5,170 nt of DNA from Candidatus Neomicrothrix sp. UBA672 (GTDB lineage: Bacteria > Actinomycetota > Acidimicrobiia > Acidimicrobiales > MedAcidi-G1), in assembly GCA_002299135.1 (NCBI GenBank), contig DBNM01000150.1:1-5170 (forward strand), written 5' to 3'. Positions 1-5,170 of the stretch are shown here, one piece after another. The first letter of the stretch is position 1. Each line of letters opens with the position of its first letter. A program made the translations under genes and the position numbers. The notes under the pieces were generated by a model. The model was not told the DNA's origin and made no database searches. It saw only the letters and a list, made by a program, of their open reading frames with translations.

Positions 1-705
1 CACGGAAAAGGTTGTAGCTACCGGATAAATGCAAATTAGAGCCTTTGTTTTTCGACTTTTTAAAATTGGATATAAAGCCAGGGTGCACCAGAAAGACCAA
101 GCGAAATGAAGGCTGGGCATCGCGGCAAATTGATTGCTTACTTTTTGCATAGTTCCAGAGTCAAAAGACCAAAGTCCGCCGATGTCTGAAAGAGTGTCAA
201 TAAAAGGGTAGGTATTATTTAAACATGCCCCGAAATCTCCACAATTTGAGAGAAGACGAGGTGGCATTAATGGGAAAAGGCTAAATCCGATTAGTGCAGA
301 ACCAGTTGAACTTAAAAGAAAGAATCGTTGACGCGAGTATTTCGATGGAAACTTTATATACAGCCATACCAGTGCAAAAATTGTTACCCCAAAATGAAAG
401 GTTCCATAAAAAACATTCCAGAATTGGATGAACCACTTCCAATCGATGAAAAACTCCTGTATCTGTAGCTCTTTAAAAGTTCCTATAGATTTTTCTAAAT
501 CTATGATCTTCTCAGCATTTTCAAAAGCTTTGCTAGGGGACACACTTGCTGAACCAAATTGATTACGCGCGAATGAGTAGATCAAATAAAAGAAAAGTAT
601 GAGTGCTACTTCTAACCACCATTTCATACCTGTCTTAGAAGCTTTTGAAAGTACTGGAAAGCTCTCTGTCTGTCGTTTATTTTGAAGTAGAAGTTTCCTA
701 ATCAT
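1..705 (-). CDS. PAP2-superfamily (AUR1-like, PAP2_3) membrane phosphatase/transferase, C-terminus beyond left edge
   Basis: The minus-strand frame stays open from an ATG at 705-703 to base 1, giving 235 residues with no stop, so the gene is partial. After a basic N-terminus, hydrophobic segments lie near residues 29-45, 91-117 and 128-146. They are followed by PLMPPRLL (145-152) and the core NQFAAMPSLHFAWS (191-204). The PSLH tetrad is the second phosphatase motif of the PAP2 superfamily, and the AAMPSLH context is typical of the actinobacterial PAP2_3/inositol-phosphorylceramide-synthase-like branch. The third motif, with the nucleophilic His, should lie beyond the edge. The family hydrolyses or transfers phosphate head groups of lipids at the membrane; the substrate here cannot be named. 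The gene starts 14 bases after the thioesterase stop on the same strand and is probably co-transcribed with it. No convincing Shine-Dalgarno site precedes ATG 705. An internal ATG at 627 (Met27) would remove only the basic leader and remains possible. Confidence 0.88.
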   Translation of the reverse strand, partial: MIRKLLLQNKRQTESFPVLSKASKTGMKWWLEVALILFFYLIYSFARNQFGSASVSPSKAFENAEKIIDLEKSIGTFKELQIQEFFIDWKWFIQFWNVFYGTFHFGVTIFALVWLYIKFPSKYSRQRFFLLSSTGSALIGFSLFPLMPPRLLSNCGDFGACLNNTYPFIDTLSDIGGLWSFDSGTMQKVSNQFAAMPSLHFAWSFWCTLALYPILKSRKTKALICIYPVATTFSV

Positions 706-719
706 CGAATCTGAAAACT

Positions 720-1106
720 TTAGGGTTTAACACCGTTAAGAAATTCTTCGGTGTCAACTATTACTCTTGTGATCGTGGCGTTAGCTACTAGCAGTTTGTC
801 CTTTTCAGTTTCCACTGTTGCTGAAAAAGTCAACCTTCTACCATCTACTTGTTCAAGGATTGTATGGGCTGTGATACTTCCACCTAAAGAAATTGGCGTT
901 AAGTGGTCTATTCGTACTCTCATGCCGACGGTTGTTTTATTTTTCTCCAAACTTCCCGAAATTGCATCAAGTGTTGCTTCTTCAATAAGAGCTACAACCC
1001 TTGGGGTAGCAAGAACGGGAACTTCACCTGAATTAAAGGCAACTGAAAGGTCACTCTTTTCGACTTTCAAAAAGGCCGTTCCACGAAGTCCTATCTTAAG
1101 CTCCAC
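720..1106 (-). CDS. FlK-like hotdog-fold acyl-CoA thioesterase
   Basis: This is a 128-residue protein resembling the fluoroacetyl-CoA thioesterase (FlK) family, whose founding member is 139 residues. Numbered from the GTG at 1106, the segment VPVLATPRVVALIEEA (29-44) supplies Thr34 and Glu42, and RIDHLTP (65-71) supplies His68. The Thr-to-Glu (8) and Glu-to-His (26) spacings equal those of the FlK triad Thr42/Glu50/His76. VDGRRLTFSA further on is another family landmark. Gly61 matches FlK Gly69, but the place of the FlK lid residue Phe36 is held by Glu28, so activity on fluoroacetyl-CoA is not implied; a general acyl-CoA thioesterase or acyl-binding hotdog protein is the safer call. The frame stays open upstream to 1544, but that part is antisense to tldD and unlike the family. 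GTG 1106 is the only ATG/GTG/TTG start that fits the conserved domain. No Shine-Dalgarno site is seen. It leads a probable operon with the PAP2 gene. Confidence 0.85.
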   Translation of the reverse strand: MELKIGLRGTAFLKVEKSDLSVAFNSGEVPVLATPRVVALIEEATLDAISGSLEKNKTTVGMRVRIDHLTPISLGGSITAHTILEQVDGRRLTFSATVETEKDKLLVANATITRVIVDTEEFLNGVKP

Positions 1107-1138
1107 CTCGGTACGATACGCATTTATAGGCCTGACTT

Positions 1139-1144
1139 TATAAT
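1139..1144 (+). promoter_or_regulatory. Candidate -10 hexamer for tldD-pmbA
   Basis: The hexamer TATAAT is a perfect match to the bacterial housekeeping -10 consensus and points at tldD. A start site about seven bases downstream would give a leader of roughly 62 bases. No TTGACA-like -35 is found 16-18 bases upstream and no extended TGN is present, so the call rests on the -10 alone. The same bases read TTATAA/TATAAA on the other strand and could also serve the thioesterase. Confidence 0.35.
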
Positions 1145-1202
1145 CAGGGAAGATATTTAAAAGACGAATTATTTGAATAGAGTTCTGGTAGGCAACTTGA
1201 AA

Positions 1203-1208
1203 AGAGGA
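1203..1208 (+). promoter_or_regulatory. Shine-Dalgarno site of tldD
   Basis: The sequence AGAGGA ends four bases before the TTG at 1213. It is the clearest ribosome binding site in the window and decides the tldD start. An in-frame TGA at 1198-1200 rules out any start further upstream, and the next ATG (codon 20) would delete conserved N-terminal residues. Confidence 0.7.
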
Positions 1209-1212
1209 ATTC

Positions 1213-2619
1213 TTGACTGAGATACAAATAGTTTCATCAGACCTTCTGGAAGAAGTTCTTTCTTCAGCAATGAAGTCAGGCGGTTCATTCGCAGAGATAT
1301 TTGTTGAAGATAAGAGGTCAACTTCAGCAGTTCTCGACGATGGTTTGGTTGAAGAGTTGAATAATGGCAGAGACAGAGGAGCTGGGATTCGAGTGGTCTC
1401 AGGTGAAACTACAGGGTTTGCCCACACTGCTGACCTCTCAGCTTCTGGCTTACATAAAGCAGCAGAGGCTGCTTCATCCGCAGCCCGAAGTAATTCTGAA
1501 TCAGTTGTAAAAGTTGATCTGAGTAATGAAAGAATTCCTGACATTTCTGAAATAGAAACCCTTCCTAAAGATGTTTCAAAAAGTAAGAAAGTCGCTTTAT
1601 TGAAATCTGCAGATGAATCTGTGCGTGATGCCGGACTTCCTGTGACGCAAGTAGCAGCTAGATATGGGGATAGTCATAGAGTCCTGCAGATAGCAAATAG
1701 TGAAGGTCTTTTAACTGGTGATAGGCAAATAAGAAGCTTTTTTTCAGTTTCTTGTGTAGCAGCAGGTGATGCAGGGATGCAGACAGGAAGAGAATCTGTT
1801 GGAAGGACTGTTGGGTTTGAGTTATTTGAAGACATGAATGTAGACGAGGTAGCGCTTAAAGCTGCTGCAAGAGCTGTAACCAAACTGGACTCTGTCCCAG
1901 CACCTAGCGGTGAGATGCCAGTTGTCGTTGGTCCAGGAGGTGGAGGTGTTCTATTTCACGAAGCCTGTGGTCATGGACTTGAAGCAGATTTGATTGAAAA
2001 GTCAGCTTCAGTATTTGCAGGTAAACAGGGAGAACTTGTAGCCGCACCAAATGTCACCTTGATTGATGACGGAACGATGGTCGGAGAGTGGGGGAGATTT
2101 GCAATAGATGACGAAGGGAACCCCGCTAATCAAAATGTTTTAATTGAAGATGGAGTTCTAACGGACTACATGTGGGACTGGCAACGAGCGCGAAAACATG
2201 GGCGCTTGAGTTCAGGAAATGGACGGAGACAGAGTTACAGGCATTTACCAATGGTGAGGATGACAAACACTTTTCTAGCTGCAGGAGATGGCGACCCGCA
2301 AGAAATTATTGAAGACACTGAATACGGGATTTATGTTGCTCAATTGGGTGGTGGTCAAGTTAATACAGCAACTGGTGACTTTGTTTTCGGAATGACTGAA
2401 GCCTATTTGATTGAGGATGGGAAACTAGCGGCCCCTATTCGAGATGGCAATCTTATAGGTAATGGGCCACAAGTTCTTTTAGATATTGATGCTATAGCCG
2501 GAGATTTCGCAATGGGTTCACCTGGTACATGTGGAAAAGATGGTCAAGGTGTTCCAGTCGGAGATGGAACACCAACTTTGCGTGTTAAACGTTTAACCGT
2601 GGGGGGCACAGCAACGTAA
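1213..2619 (+). CDS. tldD: TldD, zinc metalloprotease subunit of the TldD/TldE complex
   Basis: A 468-residue member of the TldD family (peptidase U62/M103; the E. coli protein is 481). TldD carries the active site of the TldD/TldE heterodimer, a cytoplasmic protease that degrades unfolded peptides and in some bacteria trims RiPP precursors such as microcin B17 or degrades CcdA. The N-terminal domain (about 10-225) leads to the catalytic C-terminal domain, with HEACGH at 249-254 (His249, Glu250, His254, matching the family HExxxH). The third zinc ligand is expected at Cys440 in GTCGKDGQG. The conserved GNGRRQSYRHLPMVRMTNT block lies at 335-353. All expected catalytic features are present, so the enzyme looks active. 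Translation starts at TTG 1213, supported by AGAGGA four bases upstream and an in-frame stop at 1198-1200. The stop codon overlaps the pmbA start. No signal peptide is seen. Confidence 0.96.
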   Translation: MTEIQIVSSDLLEEVLSSAMKSGGSFAEIFVEDKRSTSAVLDDGLVEELNNGRDRGAGIRVVSGETTGFAHTADLSASGLHKAAEAASSAARSNSESVVKVDLSNERIPDISEIETLPKDVSKSKKVALLKSADESVRDAGLPVTQVAARYGDSHRVLQIANSEGLLTGDRQIRSFFSVSCVAAGDAGMQTGRESVGRTVGFELFEDMNVDEVALKAAARAVTKLDSVPAPSGEMPVVVGPGGGGVLFHEACGHGLEADLIEKSASVFAGKQGELVAAPNVTLIDDGTMVGEWGRFAIDDEGNPANQNVLIEDGVLTDYMWDWQRARKHGRLSSGNGRRQSYRHLPMVRMTNTFLAAGDGDPQEIIEDTEYGIYVAQLGGGQVNTATGDFVFGMTEAYLIEDGKLAAPIRDGNLIGNGPQVLLDIDAIAGDFAMGSPGTCGKDGQGVPVGDGTPTLRVKRLTVGGTAT

Positions 2620-3962
2620 TGTCGGCTGAATTAATTGAAATAGCAGAGCTTGTAACCAGTTGGAGTGGTTCAGACGAACAGGTGGAAGCTGTCGTGACGA
2701 GCGACAGAGAAACAGAAGTTCGTGCTTATGAGGGTGAAATCGAATCGTTGACGGTTGCAGAGTCACAAGGTATTGGCGTGAGAGTAATAAAAGATGGTCG
2801 TCAAGGGTTTGCTTACGCTGGCACCTTGGAAGAAAACGAGTTATTAGAAGTTTTAAGTGAAGCTCGAGACAACGCTAGTTTTGCCAGCCCTGATGAATTT
2901 TCAGGATTAGCCGTACCTGATGGAGTGGAGAGTGTCTCCCTTGATGTGTATAGCGATGGCGTGGATTCACTAGCTACAAGCAAAAAAATAGACTATGCGC
3001 TTGAGCTGGAAAAACTCACCTTGGCAACTGATAATAGAATCAGCGGCATTGAATCATCGGAATATACAGATGTAGTGAGTGAGTCTGCTATAGCAACCAG
3101 CACCGGTATACGTTCTTATTCGAAAGAAAGTGGTTGCTGCCTTATGGTTTATGCTCTAGCTGAAGAGAAAGGCGAAACCCAAACTGGTTTTGGTTTTTCT
3201 ATAGGTAGAAACCCGGAGGAACTGGATGTCGTAAAAGCAGCATCTGACGCGTCGGATAGAGCTACGAGAATGCTCGGCTCGACTAAACCCAAATCGGAGA
3301 GATTAACTGTTGTATTAGACCCTTGGGTCTCTGCTCAATTTTTACAAATAGTTGGGAGCACGTTGAGTGCAGAGATGGTTTTGAAAGGAAGATCTTTGTT
3401 CGCCGACCGTCTAGGCGAGAAAGTAGCAAGTCCCATCATTTCTCTTGTAGATGACCCAACAAACCCTCAAGCATTTACTGCTACTGAAACTGATGGTGAA
3501 GGTTTAGCGACTCGTCGTAATGTTCTTATAGAAAATGGTGAATTGAAAATGTTTTTACATAATGTTTGGACAGCTAGAAAAGCAGCATCGGCTTCCACTG
3601 GTTCAGCAATACGAAGTTACGCCTCAACGCCTGGAGTTGGGATCCAAGCCATATCGCTCAAACCCGGAGGTAGAGACCCTGTTGATTTAATTGCAGGTAT
3701 AGATAATGGGATATTGATTCAGAGTGTTACAGGCTTGCATTCAGGCGTTAATCCGATCAGTGGAGATTTCTCAACTGGTGCCGAGGGTCTACGAATTAGC
3801 GATGGAGAGTTGTCTGAACCGCTTCGCGAGTTCACAATAGGTTCAACAATCCAAAAAATGTTGAAAGACGTAAGTGAAGTAGGAAGTGATTTGGAGTGGC
3901 TTCCAATGAGCTCCGCAGGCTCGACGGTTGTAATAAATGAACTAACAGTTTCTGGTGCTTAG
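2619..3962 (+). CDS. pmbA: PmbA/TldE, non-catalytic partner of TldD
   Basis: A 447-residue paralogue of TldD (E. coli PmbA/TldE is 450 residues). It keeps the fold but has no HExxxH: the corresponding region reads LDPWVSAQFLQIVGSTLSAE (233-252), then KGRSLFADRLGEK (256-268). This is typical of PmbA, which shapes the substrate channel and needs TldD for catalysis. Other family blocks are EGLATRRNVLIENGELKMFL (294-313), LHSGVNPISGDFSTGAEGLR (373-392) and the C-terminal VGSDLEWLP (421-429). The ATG shares its first base with the TAA of tldD (TAATG). The G-run at 2601-2606 lies 12 bases upstream, long for a Shine-Dalgarno site, so termination-reinitiation coupling is the likely way the two subunits are kept near equal amounts. 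The gene ends 10 bases before the stop of the convergent zinc-ribbon gene. Confidence 0.95.
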   Translation: MSAELIEIAELVTSWSGSDEQVEAVVTSDRETEVRAYEGEIESLTVAESQGIGVRVIKDGRQGFAYAGTLEENELLEVLSEARDNASFASPDEFSGLAVPDGVESVSLDVYSDGVDSLATSKKIDYALELEKLTLATDNRISGIESSEYTDVVSESAIATSTGIRSYSKESGCCLMVYALAEEKGETQTGFGFSIGRNPEELDVVKAASDASDRATRMLGSTKPKSERLTVVLDPWVSAQFLQIVGSTLSAEMVLKGRSLFADRLGEKVASPIISLVDDPTNPQAFTATETDGEGLATRRNVLIENGELKMFLHNVWTARKAASASTGSAIRSYASTPGVGIQAISLKPGGRDPVDLIAGIDNGILIQSVTGLHSGVNPISGDFSTGAEGLRISDGELSEPLREFTIGSTIQKMLKDVSEVGSDLEWLPMSSAGSTVVINELTVSGA

Positions 3963-3972
3963 ATTCCTTTAA

Positions 3973-4293
3973 TCAAGTCGAGGAAGAACTCGATTCTTTT
4001 GAAGATTTGGCCTCTTTTTTACTAGAATCAGTAGTTGTTTTTTCTGCAGAAGAATCTGACTTCTTTTTTTCACTTTCTGTTGAAGTGCTAGTTGAGGGTT
4101 TCTTCTTTGAATTTGATCCATGATCGTTTTTGTAGAAACCGGAACCTTTGAAAGAAATACCAACCCCAGAAAACACCTTCTTGACGACACCCGAACAATC
4201 AGAAGGGCATTCTTCTAGAGGTTCATCTTTGAAAGATTGAACTATCTCGAACTCTTTTTCACAGGTTTGACACCTGTAAGTATATGTTGGCAT
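3973..4293 (-). CDS. FmdB-family zinc-ribbon protein with Ser/Lys-rich tail
   Basis: A 106-residue protein starting MPTYTYRCQTC, the hallmark N-terminus of the FmdB/CxxC_CxxC_SSSS family of small regulatory-type zinc ribbons, whose cellular role is poorly defined. Cys8 and Cys11 form the first knuckle. Cys29 and Cys33 (CPSDC) form the second, with three residues between cysteines where the family usually has two. The block FSGVGISFKGSGFYKNDHG (41-59) is also characteristic. Residues 60-106 are a low-complexity Lys/Ser/Thr/Glu tail ending in a serine run, as often seen in actinobacterial members, and probably disordered. The frame is open 22 codons further upstream to an ATG at 4359, but the ATG at 4293 matches the invariant family start. 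No strong Shine-Dalgarno site is present. It converges with pmbA and diverges from plsY. Confidence 0.9.
   Translation of the reverse strand: MPTYTYRCQTCEKEFEIVQSFKDEPLEECPSDCSGVVKKVFSGVGISFKGSGFYKNDHGSNSKKKPSTSTSTESEKKKSDSSAEKTTTDSSKKEAKSSKESSSSST
3976..4000 (+). terminator. Weak candidate terminator for tldD-pmbA
   Basis: TCGAG (3978-3982) pairs with CTCGA (3989-3993) around a six-base loop. A G-T and an A-T pair extend the stem to seven pairs, and CTTTT (3996-4000) follows. It begins 14 bases after the pmbA stop and lies inside the 3' end of the convergent zinc-ribbon gene. The stem is short and the T-tract modest, so this is tentative; Rho-dependent or collision-based ending is equally possible. 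Confidence 0.3.
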
Positions 4294-4392
4294 ATTCGAC
4301 ACCCATTTTAATTCTTTAAGAACTGAACTATAAAAGATACAGCTATTAAACAATGACATGATTTTTTCTTAATTATCGGTCATGCTATAGGG
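4294..4392. promoter_or_regulatory. Divergent intergenic promoter region (FmdB-family gene / plsY)
   Basis: This AT-rich 99-base spacer lies between two divergent genes. On the minus strand, candidate -10 elements are TATAGT (plus 4332-4327), 15 bases after a TTGTTT, and TAAAAT nearer the start. On the plus strand, TATAAA occurs at 4329-4334, and ATGACA (4353-4358) sits 16 bases before TATCGG. None is a strong full promoter. A small perfect inverted repeat, TTCTT-T-AAGAA, lies at 4312-4322. If the TATAGT box is used, the transcript starts downstream of the ATG at 4359, supporting the shorter zinc-ribbon protein. Confidence 0.4.
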
Positions 4393-4983
4393 ATGGCTTT
4401 CCTTTGGGTGTTGGCGATTTTTCTTTCTTATTTTTTAGGCAATCTTCCTTCTGCACATCTTGTTTCCCACAGAAAAGGTTTTGATCCAACACGATCTGGT
4501 TCAGGAAATCCAGGAGCGACAAACGTTTTACGTGTAGCAGGTCGCCGTGCGGGTATTTTGGTTCTAATCGCCGATTTCAGTAAAGGATCTATATCCGCTG
4601 CAGCTGGTTTGCTGATTGACGACACTTCATTGGGTTTAGCTTGTTGGCTTGCATCAGTTCTCGGGCATGTTTTCCCGATAACAAGAAAATTTAAAGGCGG
4701 TAAGGGAGTTGCAACAGGTGCAGGAGGATGTTTGGTGCTGTTCCCTTTGGTAGGAGCAATATGCACAGTGGGATTTTTGTTAATCGCTAAAATTTCAAAA
4801 AAAGCTTCAATAGCATCGATTTCGATCGCCATATTGATGCCTTTATCTGTTGGTTTATTTGGAGCTGAAATGAAAGAACTGATAGCGGCGATTTCTTTAT
4901 CTGTTTTGATTCTTATAAGACACAGAGCCAATTTTCAGAGATTATTAAGCGGATCTGAACATTCACTTGGAATTGGTGAATAG
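4393..4983 (+). CDS. plsY: Acyl-phosphate:glycerol-3-phosphate acyltransferase PlsY
   Basis: A 196-residue integral membrane enzyme that transfers the acyl group of acyl-phosphate (made by PlsX) to the sn-1 position of glycerol-3-phosphate, the first step of phosphatidic acid synthesis. All three PlsY signature regions are present: SGSGNPGATNVLR (35-47), FKGGKGVATG (100-109, the phosphate-binding GGKGVAT loop) and RHRANFQRLLSGSEH (176-190). Hydrophobic segments fall near 2-17, 54-75, 80-96, 111-133, 139-156 and 161-175, as expected for a polytopic protein. The length fits the family. ATG 4393 places the first helix correctly. The only purine-rich stretch, AGGG, directly abuts the ATG and is too close for a normal Shine-Dalgarno site. 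The gene opens a probable plus-strand operon with moeA, 26 bases downstream. Confidence 0.96.
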   Translation: MAFLWVLAIFLSYFLGNLPSAHLVSHRKGFDPTRSGSGNPGATNVLRVAGRRAGILVLIADFSKGSISAAAGLLIDDTSLGLACWLASVLGHVFPITRKFKGGKGVATGAGGCLVLFPLVGAICTVGFLLIAKISKKASIASISIAILMPLSVGLFGAEMKELIAAISLSVLILIRHRANFQRLLSGSEHSLGIGE

Positions 4984-5009
4984 ATGCTTTTAGTCGCTAT
5001 TCTCGCTAT

Positions 5010-5170
5010 GTGATCGAATTAGAAGAAGCGCGAAAATTTATATTTAGCCGGTGTTTAAAACTTTCCACTGATGAGGTTGATATCTCTAAATCACGTGGCC
5101 TTGTTCTAGCGGAAACTGTTATTTCAAATGATGATGTCCCCCCGTTTCCGAATACAGCAATGGATGGCTA
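5010..5170 (+). CDS. moeA: MoeA, molybdopterin molybdenumtransferase, N-terminal fragment
   Basis: The frame from GTG 5010 runs open to the right edge, giving 53 complete codons. It starts VIELEEARKFIFSRC, passes through SRGLVLAETVISNDDVPPF and ends at PNTAMDGY, the near-invariant N-terminal block of MoeA (PPFxNSAMDGYA). MoeA inserts molybdate into adenylated molybdopterin to make the molybdenum cofactor. About 350 or more residues should lie beyond the window. GTG 5010 is the only ATG/GTG/TTG start in this frame after the TGA at 4977-4979, and it sits where the family normally begins. No Shine-Dalgarno site precedes it; instead TATTCT lies exactly six bases upstream, compatible with leaderless transcription. 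It follows plsY by 26 bases. Some genomes carry more than one MoeA paralogue or a MoeA-like domain, which this fragment cannot exclude. Confidence 0.9.
   Translation, partial: MIELEEARKFIFSRCLKLSTDEVDISKSRGLVLAETVISNDDVPPFPNTAMDG

Larger units (their letters stand above)
1107..1212. promoter_or_regulatory. Divergent intergenic promoter region (thioesterase / tldD)
   Basis: This 106-base spacer separates two divergent transcription units, so it should hold promoters for both. On the plus strand a consensus TATAAT lies at 1139-1144, about 69 bases before the tldD start, without a good -35. On the minus strand, TATAAA (plus 1128-1123) sits 17 bases downstream of a poor TTCCCT. Closer to the GTG, TATCGT is separated from it by exactly six bases, which would suit a leaderless transcript. 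The region is otherwise AT-rich with no clear operator. Confidence 0.5.

Noticed and set aside
751..1143. Plus-strand 130-residue open frame opposite the thioesterase
   Set aside because: It is an antisense shadow of a clearly recognised gene, with no family resemblance of its own.
1107..1544. Upstream extension of the thioesterase frame to an ATG at 1544 (274 residues)
   Set aside because: The extra 146 residues are antisense to the tldD start and promoter, do not resemble the hotdog family, and the conserved domain begins at GTG 1106.
1674..1883. Minus-strand 69-residue open frame within tldD
   Set aside because: Antisense shadow of a well-supported coding region.
1213..3962. tldD and pmbA as a duplicated or broken gene pair
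   Set aside because: The two proteins are the known paralogous subunits; each is full length, with its own subunit-specific motifs.
4000..4130. T-rich runs resembling terminators or a simple repeat
   Set aside because: They are the reverse complement of Lys and Ser codons in the zinc-ribbon tail; no paired stem accompanies them.
3969..4190. Second minus-strand frame (73 residues) over the zinc-ribbon gene
   Set aside because: It is a frame-shifted reading of the low-complexity tail; its Lys/Gln-rich composition follows from the repetitive codons of the real gene.
4294..4359. Longer zinc-ribbon protein starting at ATG 4359
   Set aside because: The invariant family N-terminus MPTYxYRC begins at 4293, and a candidate -10 box lies downstream of 4359.
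4428..4931. Minus-strand 167-residue open frame opposite plsY
   Set aside because: It lies wholly antisense to plsY, which has all three family motifs; no independent domain or ribosome binding site was seen.

Overview
The window reads as an ordinary chromosomal housekeeping segment from a moderately AT-rich bacterium. Several protein styles point to an actinobacterium, possibly a low-GC aquatic or marine Acidimicrobiia-type lineage. These are the AUR1-like PAP2 protein with an AAMPSLH core, the FlK-type hotdog thioesterase, the FmdB zinc ribbon with a long Ser/Lys tail, and the GSGNPGATNVLR form of PlsY. Use of TTG and GTG starts and weak or missing Shine-Dalgarno sites at several genes fits this, since leaderless mRNAs are common in Actinobacteria. 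The taxonomic call is inference from protein style, not a database result.

Layout. Positions 1-705 (minus) hold the N-terminal 235 codons of a PAP2-superfamily membrane protein that runs off the left edge. Just upstream of it on the same strand, 720-1106 encode a 128-residue FlK-like acyl-CoA thioesterase; the 14-base gap suggests a two-gene operon. A 106-base divergent promoter region (1107-1212) separates this pair from tldD (1213-2619, TTG start) and pmbA/tldE (2619-3962), which overlap by one base (TAATG) and should make the two subunits of the TldD/TldE metalloprotease. pmbA converges on a minus-strand FmdB-family zinc-ribbon gene (3973-4293) with only 10 bases between stop codons. A second divergent region (4294-4392) precedes plsY (4393-4983), the acyl-phosphate:glycerol-3-phosphate acyltransferase. 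The N-terminus of moeA (from 5010, GTG start) follows and is cut by the right edge.

Function. There are three themes: lipid and acyl metabolism (PAP2, hotdog thioesterase, PlsY), peptide processing (TldD/PmbA) and molybdenum cofactor insertion (MoeA). No mobile element, CRISPR array, tRNA, rRNA, toxin pair or defence system was seen. No clearly new system is visible. The points most worth a second look are an FlK-type catalytic triad without the fluoroacetate lid residue, candidate leaderless GTG starts, a variant zinc knuckle in the FmdB protein, and a TldD/TldE pair with no nearby precursor peptide.
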